From contig NZ_JAPEPX010000001.1 of NCBI RefSeq assembly GCF_026339935.1, positions 4,273,501 to 4,337,500 of the forward strand: 64,000 bases of DNA. Direction: 5' to 3'. The notes beneath the pieces were generated by a model that was not told where the DNA came from, did not search any database, and saw only the letters and a list, made by a program, of their open reading frames with translations. Of this stretch, positions 11,196 through 18,132 are shown one piece after another (position 1 is the stretch's first letter; every line of letters starts with the position of its first letter). The DNA is from Streptomyces sp. NBC_01551 (GTDB lineage: Bacteria > Actinomycetota > Actinomycetes > Streptomycetales > Streptomycetaceae). A program made the translations under genes and the position numbers.

Positions 11196-11266
11196 GGCTT
11201 GTCTTCGAGGATCAGGGCTGGGAGGACCACACGTCCTGGCTCTGGTGCTCTCCGGGCTGCGCGTAG
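11192..11266 (+). pseudogene. Remnant of YoeB-type ribosome-dependent mRNA interferase
   Basis: GTG at 11192 overlaps the antitoxin stop. The first 16 residues, MRLVFEDQGWEDHTSW, match the canonical YoeB N-terminus. The frame then departs (LWCSPGCA) and stops at 11264-11266. YoeB is normally about 84 aa, with catalytic residues in the missing part, so no active toxin can be made. From 11267 to 11473 I see no further toxin sequence, which suggests a deletion instead of a simple frameshift. Confidence 0.6.
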
Positions 11267-11473
11267 TCCCGGTGGGCGACGAGGAGGCGAGGACGGCCTC
11301 GAAGCTGCGGATGGACCCTGGCTCGCACGGGAGGAGCTCGGCGGACAGCTCCTGGACGGACCGGTCGAGAGTCATCAACGGCGGGCTATGGCTGCTGACT
11401 TGCTGTGCGCGCCCGTATGGTTGCGACAGCACGTGGAGTCACGAGATCGTCCTGCGTCTTCCAGGAGGAATGT

Positions 11474-11890
11474 GTGGACCCGCAGATCGTCGCAGTTGCC
11501 GGCGCGACTGGCACCGCCATCGTTTCGGCGATGGCTACGGATGGCTGGCAGCGCGCGAGGGATGGCGTCGTAGCGCTCTGGCAACGGTTCCGGCCCGAGT
11601 CTGCCGACGCGATCCATGAGGATTTCGAGGAGAGCCGGAGGGTTCTCGTTGGTTCTCTCCAAGCGGGTGATGAACACGCGCACGCCGCGCTTGTCGCTGC
11701 ATGGAACGGGCACTTGCTCGGATTGCTCGTCGCACGACCTCAGGCTCTTGACGACCTCAGGCAGCTCACCGCGGTGCTCGCGCAACAGCACACCAGCGGT
11801 GCCCACCCCTCCCTGAACATGACCGCCAATGCGAGCGGCAACGGGCAGGTGTTTCAGGCCGGACGCGACCAGAAGATCACCCAGCCGTGA
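11474..11890 (+). CDS. Unknown protein with C-terminal QAGRDQ motif (putative amyloid-signalling partner A)
   Basis: 138 aa. The start is GTG 11474, with a full AGGAGG at 11463-11468 and 5-nt spacing. The N-terminal 36 residues (PQIVAVAGATGTAIVSAMATDGWQ and onward) are a hydrophobic/helical stretch common to a group of Streptomyces proteins of unknown role. The middle (40-105) is predicted helical from its pattern. The C-terminus, residues 119-137, carries NASGNGQVFQAGRDQKITQ. The next gene has a near copy of this peptide near its N-terminus. Short shared Gln/Gly/Asn-rich peptides of this kind are described as bacterial amyloid signalling sequences (BASS) in NLR-like defence systems; that link is inference. 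The stop overlaps the GTG of the next gene. Confidence 0.6.
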   Translation: MDPQIVAVAGATGTAIVSAMATDGWQRARDGVVALWQRFRPESADAIHEDFEESRRVLVGSLQAGDEHAHAALVAAWNGHLLGLLVARPQALDDLRQLTAVLAQQHTSGAHPSLNMTANASGNGQVFQAGRDQKITQP

Positions 11891-12447
11891 CTCCGGCCCG
11901 TCAGGACGGAGAGATGAACGAGTCCTGGTCGATGTGGGCCGATGCCTCCGATGCGGCCCAGATCCATCAGGCCGGTAGAGATCAGCACTTCGTTCAGAAC
12001 CACTACCACTTCGACCCCGCGACACCTCGCTTCCGCGAGACGGTTCAGGACGATGACGATGACGACGACGATGGCGAGTATGTCTTCTACATGGGGCCGT
12101 GGCACATCCCGCTCACGGTCTTGCTCTATCTACTTGCCCCGGTGCCATTGCTCGTAGCCGGCACCAGCCTGCAACTTGTCTTCGAGGCTGACCCTGGACC
12201 TTCAATCTGGTGGGCCATGGTCTACACGGCATGCGCCATGGCCGTCAGCGTGACCATTGAGGTCATCGTGCTGAACAAGGCACTTCTCCGCAGCCCGTGG
12301 AGCTTCAACACCGACACATACGTCAGGGTTCTTCACGGACTGGCCGCCGCCGGGCTCTTCATCTATTCCTTGATCCGATCCCCTGGCGAAGCCGGAAGCA
12401 TCGGACGCCTCGCCCTTGATTGCGCGGAGGTTCTGGGACCGTTGTAG
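11887..12447 (+). CDS. Small membrane protein with N-terminal QAGRDQ motif (putative amyloid-signalling partner B)
   Basis: 186 aa from GTG 11887 (GTGA overlap with the upstream stop); ATG 11914 is an alternative start with GGAG close by. Residues 19-37 read DASDAAQIHQAGRDQHFVQ, followed by N-H-Y-H-F-D. Then comes a run of eight aspartates at 55-62 and about three membrane segments (roughly 74-98, 107-129, 145-163). The layout, a short motif, an acidic linker and membrane helices, would suit a membrane-acting effector controlled by its neighbour. I do not recognise a named family. Codon use is AT-richer than the flanking genes, consistent with transfer. Confidence 0.6.
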   Translation: MTPARQDGEMNESWSMWADASDAAQIHQAGRDQHFVQNHYHFDPATPRFRETVQDDDDDDDDGEYVFYMGPWHIPLTVLLYLLAPVPLLVAGTSLQLVFEADPGPSIWWAMVYTACAMAVSVTIEVIVLNKALLRSPWSFNTDTYVRVLHGLAAAGLFIYSLIRSPGEAGSIGRLALDCAEVLGPL

Positions 12448-12709
12448 CGCCGGTTTTCCGGGCGATCGGCAGCAACGGCGACCGCATGTGCCTTGGCGTG
12501 TTGCGGCGTGAAGGTGCTGCTCATCGGAGGCGCTGGTTCCTGTTGGCGCGCACGATCAGGTTGCAGGCGTTGCGAGAAGCCCGCAGCTCTTGGTGCATTG
12601 TCGGCGTAGCTGTGTAGTGCCGGCGGTCCTGAACGTTCTCGTACCTCGTCGCGGATCCCGCGCTGGGATGGAGCCGGGATGACGCCGCAAATGTGCAGGT
12701 CAAGGCCTT

Positions 12710-12736
12710 GTGGTGGAGTTCCGCTTCAGCGTGTGA
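12710..12736 (+). repeat. Right copy of ychF 3'-end direct repeat (attR-like)
   Basis: 25 of 27 bases are identical to the end of ychF (10017-10043). In frame it reads L-V-V-E-F-R-F-S-V-stop. Just upstream the frame still looks faintly like YchF (Q-G before VVEF), so this may be the original gene terminus displaced by insertion. Confidence 0.7.
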
Positions 12737-12743
12737 TCCCAAG

Positions 12744-12779
12744 AGGGGCCGGACTCTGCTGAGACCGACCCCTTTTTTT
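12744..12779 (+). terminator. Intrinsic terminator with T-run behind the displaced ychF end
   Basis: AGGGGCCGGACTC pairs with GAGACCGACCCCT (13 positions, two mismatches) around TGCT, followed by seven Ts (12773-12779). It lies 8 nt after the displaced ychF stop codon, where the terminator of the original ychF would be expected. It also ends 12 nt from the stop of the convergent Uma2 gene. Confidence 0.8.
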
Positions 12780-12790
12780 GTGTTCCCTTC

Positions 12791-13372
12791 TCAGCTGCTT
12801 CGGGGTGGTGTGAGCTTGTCGAGGTCCAGGCTGATCTCGAAGGGCACCGGGCGCTGGAGGGTGCCGCGGAAGATCCCGGCGGGCGCGTATGCGCCGGTGG
12901 GTTCGTCGAGCTCGTAGACGTGGACGACGGGTGCCCCGTCCTCGTCCTCGATGCACCAGTAGTGCGGGATGCCGGCCTCCGCGTACTTGCGGAGTTTGAC
13001 GGTGCGGTCGCGGTGGGCGCATTCGGGGGAGACGACCTCGATCACGAGCCGGACCTCGTTGGGCGCGAACCAGGTGCGGTCGGCTTCGTAGTCGGCCGTC
13101 GTCACGAGCAGATCCGGTTCGGGCCGGTTGCGCTGGTCGAGCTTGATGGTCATCTCGCGGCCGACTCTGGCGTCTGCGGGTACCTGCTCCATCAGGGCGA
13201 CGGTGAGCATGGTCACGAGGTGGCCGTGCCACCACCGCTGGGGCGACATCATGAAGACGAGGGCTCCGTCGATGAGCTCGGTGTGGCGTGGTGCCTCGGG
13301 GAGGCGGTCCAGGTCCTCCGCGAACCAGCCTTCCGCGCGCGGCGGGCGCATCCAGTCGGGCAGTGCGGTCAT
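12791..13372 (-). CDS. Uma2 family (DUF820) restriction-endonuclease-fold protein
   Basis: 193 aa. It has the Uma2/DUF820 pattern: HTELIDGALVFMMSPQRWWHG near the N-terminus, then PEPDLLVTTADYE and VRLVIEVVSPECAHRDRTVKLRKYAEAGIPHYW, which hold the PD-(D/E)xK-type residues (D in PEPDLLV, E in IEVVSP, K in VKLRKY). These genes are abundant in Streptomyces and cyanobacteria; their role is unknown, with nuclease activity inferred from the fold. The ATG at 13372 gives MTALPDWMRPPRAEGW, a standard start for the family. Confidence 0.85.
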   Translation of the reverse strand: MTALPDWMRPPRAEGWFAEDLDRLPEAPRHTELIDGALVFMMSPQRWWHGHLVTMLTVALMEQVPADARVGREMTIKLDQRNRPEPDLLVTTADYEADRTWFAPNEVRLVIEVVSPECAHRDRTVKLRKYAEAGIPHYWCIEDEDGAPVVHVYELDEPTGAYAPAGIFRGTLQRPVPFEISLDLDKLTPPRSS

Positions 13373-13483
13373 GGCTTCACGGTAGCGGCCTGCGGGCCGG
13401 GGGGAATAGCGCGGTGGTGTCGCGGTTGATCATGACGGGGGCAGTGCCTCGCCTCCGGCAGGGTCGTCTACGAGGGGGTCGTG

Positions 13484-13975
13484 ATGTCGTATCCGGAGTA
13501 CCCGGAGCAGGTGTACAGCCGGGAAGAGGGCGAGGTCAGCGCGGTCTTCCGGACCGTGGACACCCCGCCCGAGTTCGGTGTCGCGGGCGGGGACGCGATT
13601 CACTACCTGGCCACCAAGGCCTCCACGAACGGTGAGTTCGGGCTCTACCGGGTGGAGATGAGCCCGAAGGCGGGCGGGCCCAAGACGCACTTCCACAAGA
13701 CGATCTCGGAGTCGTTCTTCGTGCTCGACGGCACGGTCCGGCTGTTCAACGGCGTGGACTGGATCGACGCGCAGAAGGGCGACTTCCTGTACGTGCCGCA
13801 GGGCGGGCTGCACGCCTTCCGCAACGACTCGGACGCGCCCGCCGAGATGCTGATGCTCTTCGCCCCGGGCGCGCCGCGCGAGGAGTACTTCGAGGGGCTG
13901 GCGGCCCTCGCGGACGCGACGGACGAGGAGCGCACGGAGTTCTTCGTGCGCCACGACTCCTACTTCGTCGAATAG
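13484..13975 (+). CDS. Cupin-domain protein
   Basis: 163 aa with a single cupin barrel. The metal-binding motif 1 is GPKTHFHKTISESFFVLDGTVRLF (G-x5-H-x-H-x3,4-E-x6-G pattern) and motif 2 is GDFLYVPQGGLHAFRNDSD. It likely binds a divalent metal; substrate and reaction are unknown. ATG 13484 is preferred over GTG 13481 because GAGGGGG at 13472-13478 is then 5 nt away. The C-terminal 35 residues are acidic (ADATDEERTEFF). No operon partner is evident. Confidence 0.8.
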   Translation: MSYPEYPEQVYSREEGEVSAVFRTVDTPPEFGVAGGDAIHYLATKASTNGEFGLYRVEMSPKAGGPKTHFHKTISESFFVLDGTVRLFNGVDWIDAQKGDFLYVPQGGLHAFRNDSDAPAEMLMLFAPGAPREEYFEGLAALADATDEERTEFFVRHDSYFVE

Positions 13976-13981
13976 CGCCCG

Positions 13982-14003
13982 GGGCAACTGCGCGGCAGTT
14001 CCC
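13982..14003 (+). terminator. Hairpin after the cupin gene
   Basis: GGG-C-AACTGC pairs with GCAGTTCCC: 9 bp with one bulged C and loop GCG, starting 7 nt after the cupin stop. A second GC-rich hairpin (CGGCGGCGGCGCCGCCTGCGG) follows at about 14031-14052, between two convergent genes. Confidence 0.55.
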
Positions 14004-14061
14004 AGGCATCGCTTGGGGAGCGCGGACTCCGGCGGCGGCGCCGCCTGCGGCGTCTCGCCGG

Positions 14062-15093
14062 TCAGAGGCCCTGGACCGCGGCGATCGTGAAGGTCGTCGG
14101 GGTGCCCGTGGAGGGGGTCAGGGGGCCGTCCTTGTCGAACTGGGAGCGGACCACCAGGGTGCGGCCCGGGATGTGGGCCAGGGTGGTGGGGATCTGGAGG
14201 CCGGGGTCCGTGATCGTGCGGGTCAGGCGGGCGCGGGTGCCGTCCGGGGAGACCTGCCAGCGGGTCAGCGTGTTGCTGGTGTTGTGGGCCACGCGCAGGG
14301 TGCCGTCGGGGGAGAGGTCGAGGCCGTCGGCGGCCTTGAGGTCGCCGCCGGTCAGGGCGACCCGGGTGATGGCGCCGGTACGCAGGTCGAGGCGGTGGAG
14401 GTCGCCCGCCGTCATGTCCACGGTGAGCAGGTAGCGGCCGGACCGGTCGGCGACGATGCCGTTGAGGTTGAAGGTGCCCGCGGGGCGCGGCGCCAGGTGG
14501 CCGCTCAGGTCGAACGCCGGGAGCAGGGCGCCGGAGCCGGCGGCCAGCTGGGCCGGGGTGACGCGGTAGACCACCGCGCGGACGCTGTCCGTCAGGTAGG
14601 CGGTGCCGTCCGGGGTGATGGCCAGGTCGTTGACGAAGAACGGGCCGCCGCCCTCGACCTCGAAGTGGGCCAGGCGGGTTCCGGTCCGGGCGTCGTACAC
14701 GGCGACGCCGGTGGTGGAGTCGGTGACCCACAGGCGGCCCCGGGCGTCGACGCGCAGCCCGTTCGCGGTGTCGCGGCCGTCGGTGCCGGCGGGCAGGAAC
14801 ACCTCGGCCTTACGGGCGCCCGGGCGGGCCCGGTAGACGGTGCCGTCCGCGTACGAGCCGACGTAGACCGTGCCGGTACGGGGGTCGGCGGCTATGCCCT
14901 CGGGGTAGACCTTCTCGCCGGGGATCGTGAACGCGGTCGAGACGCGGGGGGAGGGGCTCGCCCCGGCCGTGGTGCTGCCGAGGGTCAGGGTCGTCGCCGT
15001 CACGGCGAGGGTGGTCAGGGCGAGCGTGATCAGTCGCGGGCGCATGGACATGGAGGTGGGCATAGGCGTGGGCACGGGCATGGATGTGGGCAT
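14062..15093 (-). CDS. Secreted SMP-30/gluconolactonase-like beta-propeller protein
   Basis: 343 aa, exported. After an unusual methionine/proline-rich leader (MPTSMPVPTPMPTSMSM) comes a signal peptide core (LITLALTTLAVTATTLTLG, then TAGAS). The mature part has repeated propeller blades such as GIAADPRTGTVYVGSYADGTVYR, GLRVDARGRLWVTDSTTGVAVYD and LAITPDGTAYLTDS. This is the SMP-30/LRE family; lactonase activity is possible but not certain. ATG 15093 is supported by GGAAGAGGA upstream, though an in-frame ATG nearer the signal core could also be used. It is divergent from a MarR regulator across an operator-like palindrome, so it is the likely regulated target. Confidence 0.78.
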   Translation of the reverse strand: MPTSMPVPTPMPTSMSMRPRLITLALTTLAVTATTLTLGSTTAGASPSPRVSTAFTIPGEKVYPEGIAADPRTGTVYVGSYADGTVYRARPGARKAEVFLPAGTDGRDTANGLRVDARGRLWVTDSTTGVAVYDARTGTRLAHFEVEGGGPFFVNDLAITPDGTAYLTDSVRAVVYRVTPAQLAAGSGALLPAFDLSGHLAPRPAGTFNLNGIVADRSGRYLLTVDMTAGDLHRLDLRTGAITRVALTGGDLKAADGLDLSPDGTLRVAHNTSNTLTRWQVSPDGTRARLTRTITDPGLQIPTTLAHIPGRTLVVRSQFDKDGPLTPSTGTPTTFTIAAVQGL

Positions 15094-15133
15094 GGTGTGT
15101 GTCCTCTTCCGGTGTGGTGAATGCGAATCTATG

Positions 15134-15145
15134 TTAGAGCTCTAA
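15134..15145. promoter_or_regulatory. Palindromic operator candidate for the MarR regulator
   Basis: TTAGAGCTCTAA is a perfect 12-nt palindrome and the most AT-rich spot in the 79-nt divergent intergenic region. It overlaps the expected -35 position of the marR-like promoter. MarR dimers typically bind palindromes of this kind between divergent genes. Confidence 0.6.
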
Positions 15146-15160
15146 TGTTTGCAAGGGTCG

Positions 15161-15166
15161 TAGTAT
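15161..15166 (+). promoter_or_regulatory. -10 element giving a leaderless marR-like transcript
   Basis: TAGTAT ends 6 nt before the ATG at 15173, placing the expected transcription start at or within a base or two of the A of the start codon. There is no Shine-Dalgarno sequence, consistent with a leaderless mRNA. Confidence 0.5.
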
Positions 15167-15172
15167 GCGGGG

Positions 15173-15610
15173 ATGACCTCCATGCCCGCCGAGGAGCGCA
15201 TCGGCTCCCACATCAAGCGCGCCGAGCAGGCGCTCCTCGCGGCGAAGAACGCGGCCCTGAAGCCCGCAGGCGTAACGGTTCCGCAGTACGCCGCCCTGCT
15301 CTGGCTCTCCGAGAAGCCCGGCATCTCCGCCGCCGCCCTCGCCCGGCTGTGCGGGGTCACGCCGCCGACCATGAACACCGTGCTGAAGAACCTCCAGGAG
15401 CGCGGGCTCATCGAGCGGACCCCGCACGAATGGCACCGCAACGTCCTGGAGACCCGGCTCACGGAGGAGGGGGAAGCGGTGATGCTGCGCGCGGACGCCG
15501 ACGCCGTGCGCGTGGAGCGGGCGCTCGCCGCCGAGTTCTCCGGTGAGGAGCGGGAGTCGCTGATCGCGCTGCTCGGGCGCTGCGCCCAGGTGCTTGACGA
15601 GCAGCGCTGA
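15173..15610 (+). CDS. MarR-family transcriptional regulator
   Basis: 145 aa winged-helix regulator. Helix-turn-helix region: GISAAALARLCGVTPPTMNTVLKNLQERGLIER (about 50-82), with wing residues following (ETRLTEEGEAVM). N- and C-terminal helices would form the dimer. It probably represses itself and the divergent SMP-30-like gene through the palindrome at 15134-15145. The ATG start is the first in frame and is compatible with leaderless translation. Confidence 0.88.
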   Translation: MTSMPAEERIGSHIKRAEQALLAAKNAALKPAGVTVPQYAALLWLSEKPGISAAALARLCGVTPPTMNTVLKNLQERGLIERTPHEWHRNVLETRLTEEGEAVMLRADADAVRVERALAAEFSGEERESLIALLGRCAQVLDEQR

Positions 15611-15753
15611 GGCAGGAGGCCCCGGGAGCCTCGGCGTTCATGTTTTTTACCCGGATTTGGAACTGCCCCGGCCATTCCCCCATCAGCACTAGGGGATGCC
15701 CAGCCGCTCTGTCCCGCCCCCGGGACAGCCATGACCGTTCGGAGCGAAGTTTC

Positions 15754-16902
15754 GTGCACGACTACCCGCAGCGTCCGCAGTCCGATGGCCAGGACCCGTC
15801 CGAGCCCGTGCGCACGCCCCGGCGGTCGCGCCGCCCGATTTGGATCAGCACGGGTGTGGTGTGCGCGCTCGTCCTCGGCGGCGGCGGCTTCGCGGCCTGG
15901 AAGTACGAGTGGTTCTCGGGCAACGGCGAGACCGTGAGCTTCGGCAAGAACCGGCCGCCCGCCGAGCCCGAGCGGCAGGACGCCCCGGTTGCCCCGGCCG
16001 CCCCGGGCGAGCCCTCGCCGGCCGGGCCGACCGGCGACCCGGACGTGCTCATGCCGGCCGGCCCGAAGGCCGCGTTCAAGCAGACCGCCAAGCTCGACGA
16101 CGGCACGATCATCGCGAAGACCCGCCTCGCGGGCGCGAAGTCCGGCTTCACCGGCGACGTCTGGGTGTGGGCGCCCAAGGAGTACGACGACCCGAAGTAC
16201 GCCAAGGCCGCCTTCCCGGTCCTCATCGCGCTCCCCGGCGGCAACGGCTACCCCGCCAACTACTGGTCCGACCGCAGTCTCGGCCTCCAGAAGGCCATCA
16301 CCGACGGGGTCAAGGCGGGCACCAGCCTGCCGTTCATCGTGGTCATGCCGGTACTCAACCCGGACGCCAAGTACTACTACGACGGCTCCGACATACCCGG
16401 CCAGGCCAAGATGGGCACCTGGCTCTCCGAGGACATACCCGACTTCACCCGCGCCAACTTCCGTACGTACAAGTCCCGCGACGGCTGGGCCTTCATGGGC
16501 TCCTCCTCGGGAGCGTTCGTCGGCATGAAGCTGCTCCTCCAGTACCCGGACCGGTTCAAGGCAGTGATCGCCAGCGGCGGCGAGATCGTTCCCGACTCCC
16601 CGCTCTGGAAGGGACACCAGGCGGAGATGGACGAGAACAACCCCGAGAAGCTCGCGCAGAAGCTGATCGACACCAACGGGCCCGAGGTGTACATCAACTT
16701 CCAGGTCGGGACCAAGGAGAGCGGCAAGCAGCGGATGACGCAGTTCAAGAACGCGTACGGCAAGGGCCCGGTCAAGATGACCATCCGCGACATCCAGAAC
16801 GGCGAGCACAACGGCTGGCACTACGTGCGCGGCATGAAGGAAGGCTCGCTGGAGTGGATCAGCAAGGTGCTGAAGGCCCCGAAGCCGGAGGGCACCGGCT
16901 GA
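15754..16902 (+). CDS. Membrane-anchored alpha/beta-hydrolase esterase (paralogue 1)
   Basis: 382 aa. A short basic cytoplasmic tail (PVRTPRRSRRPIW) is followed by one transmembrane/signal-anchor helix at about 31-48 and a Pro/Ala-rich linker to about residue 95. The rest is an esterase domain of the putative esterase (Ag85/esterase D-like) family. Nucleophile elbow GSSSG has S251 as the likely catalytic serine; a late His (NGEHNGWHYV) is a triad candidate. The substrate is unknown. GTG 15754 is chosen because GGAG lies upstream and the next gene starts the same way. About 70% of the catalytic domain is shared with the downstream gene by eye, so the pair is a tandem duplication. Confidence 0.75.
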   Translation: MHDYPQRPQSDGQDPSEPVRTPRRSRRPIWISTGVVCALVLGGGGFAAWKYEWFSGNGETVSFGKNRPPAEPERQDAPVAPAAPGEPSPAGPTGDPDVLMPAGPKAAFKQTAKLDDGTIIAKTRLAGAKSGFTGDVWVWAPKEYDDPKYAKAAFPVLIALPGGNGYPANYWSDRSLGLQKAITDGVKAGTSLPFIVVMPVLNPDAKYYYDGSDIPGQAKMGTWLSEDIPDFTRANFRTYKSRDGWAFMGSSSGAFVGMKLLLQYPDRFKAVIASGGEIVPDSPLWKGHQAEMDENNPEKLAQKLIDTNGPEVYINFQVGTKESGKQRMTQFKNAYGKGPVKMTIRDIQNGEHNGWHYVRGMKEGSLEWISKVLKAPKPEGTG

Positions 16903-17073
16903 GAAGGGGGTCGGCGGTGTGAGGAGGCGGGCTAGGCGCGGAGTGGTGTTCGCCACGCCCCCGGGCCCAGGCAACCGGTCCGGTCGTTCAATCCTCTGTA
17001 ATGGGTGTAAGGGGGACCGAACGGTCCCACCCGCGCTCCCGCAGGAGCGCCGGAGAGGGAACGGGACATTTCC

Positions 17074-18132
17074 GTGCAGCGACAAGACCACCAGGGCCCC
17101 CGGCGGCGTCGGCGCCTCCTCCTGATCAGCGGCGGGCTCGCACTCACCCTCGCCGCCGGCGGCGGCCTGGCGGCGTACCAGTTCGGCCTCTTCTCCGACA
17201 TAGGGGATCCCACCTCCTTCGGGAAGACCCAGCAGAAGACGGCGGCCGCCGCCGACATCCGCCCGGGCGTGAGCATGCCCACCGGCCCGGCCGCCGAGTT
17301 CGTCCGCACCTCCCGGCTGCCCGACGGCACGCAGATCGCCCGCACCACCCTCACCGGCAAGAAGTCCGGCTTCACCGGCGACGTCTGGGTGTGGGTCCCC
17401 AAGGAGTACGACGACCCGCGCTACGCCAAGAGCGGCTTCCCGGTCCTGATCTCCCTCCCCGGCGGCCGCGGCTACCCCAAGAACTACTGGGGCACCGGCC
17501 CCGGCCTCGGCCTCCAGCAGGCCGTGACCGACGGGGTGAAGGCGGGCACCAGCCTGCCCTTCATCCTCGTCATGCCGGTGATCAACGCCGACACCAAGCA
17601 CCACTACGACGGCTCGGACATCCCCGGTGAACCCCGCATGGGCACCTGGATGGCCGATGACATCCCGGATTTCACGAAGGCCAATTTCCGCACCTTCACC
17701 GACCGCGACGGCTGGGCCTTCATGGGCTCCTCCTCGGGCGGTTTCGGCGCCTTCAAGCACGTCCTGAAGTACCCCGACCGCTTCAAGGCGGTGATCGCCA
17801 GCGGCACCGACTTCGTCCCCGACTCCCCGCTGTGGAAGGGGAACACGCAGGCCATGGACGAGAACAACCCCGAGAAGCTCGCTGCGAAGCTGATCGAGGA
17901 AGGCGGCCCGGACGTGTACGTGAACTTCCAGATCGGCACCGAGGAGAGCGGCCGCGAGCGGGCCGAGCAGTTCATGCGGGAGTACGGGAAGGGTCCCGTG
18001 CACACCCGGCTCCAGGTGATCGAGGATGGTCAGCACAACGGAAAGTCGTACGTGCGCGGCATGAGGGAGGGCTCCCTGGAGTGGATCAGCAATGTGATGC
18101 GGCCGCCGACGCCCGACCCCGCCGTGGGATGA
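17074..18132 (+). CDS. Membrane-anchored alpha/beta-hydrolase esterase (paralogue 2)
   Basis: 352 aa paralogue of the preceding gene. Basic N-terminus (QRQDHQGPRRRRRLLL), one hydrophobic helix at about 17-35, a shorter linker, then the same esterase domain: KKSGFTGDVWVWVPKEYDDP, FMGSSSGGFGAFKHV with S220 as nucleophile, and a late GQHNGKSYVRGM. The linker lacks the Pro/Ala stretch of paralogue 1. GTG at 17074 follows GGAGAGGGAACGGG. Its TGA overlaps the ATG of the protease gene (ATGA), so the two are translationally coupled. Confidence 0.75.
   Translation: MQRQDHQGPRRRRRLLLISGGLALTLAAGGGLAAYQFGLFSDIGDPTSFGKTQQKTAAAADIRPGVSMPTGPAAEFVRTSRLPDGTQIARTTLTGKKSGFTGDVWVWVPKEYDDPRYAKSGFPVLISLPGGRGYPKNYWGTGPGLGLQQAVTDGVKAGTSLPFILVMPVINADTKHHYDGSDIPGEPRMGTWMADDIPDFTKANFRTFTDRDGWAFMGSSSGGFGAFKHVLKYPDRFKAVIASGTDFVPDSPLWKGNTQAMDENNPEKLAAKLIEEGGPDVYVNFQIGTEESGRERAEQFMREYGKGPVHTRLQVIEDGQHNGKSYVRGMREGSLEWISNVMRPPTPDPAVG

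Larger units (their letters stand above)
10044..12736. mobile_element. Small genomic island inserted at the ychF 3' end (integrase-less remnant)
   Basis: The segment is bracketed by two copies of the ychF terminus, each followed by its own hairpin terminator. It carries an ABM-like gene, fragments of a YefM/YoeB system and a two-gene unit with a shared QAGRDQ motif. Base composition from about 11400 to 12740 is visibly lower in GC than the flanks (more AT-ending codons, e.g. TTG, GAT, CTT). No integrase, excisionase or replication gene was found, so if it was mobile it has decayed. The boundaries are inferred from the repeats. Confidence 0.55.
12448..12790. other. Gene-free end of the island
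   Basis: No convincing gene is present. A 65-codon frame on + (12420-12617) overlaps the preceding gene and has no recognisable features. The stretch contains the second ychF-end copy (12710-12736) and a terminator (12744-12779); both are listed separately. Confidence 0.5.

Noticed and set aside
10827..11432. Long minus-strand frame opposite the antitoxin remnant, with an internal start MTLDRSVQELSAELLP
   Set aside because: The first 20 residues look peptide-like, but the rest is antisense to the antitoxin/toxin remnants and is Arg/Pro-rich with no domain. No ribosome binding site supports it.
12420..12617. 65-codon plus-strand frame after the membrane protein gene
   Set aside because: It overlaps the preceding coding end, has no recognisable features and no good start context.
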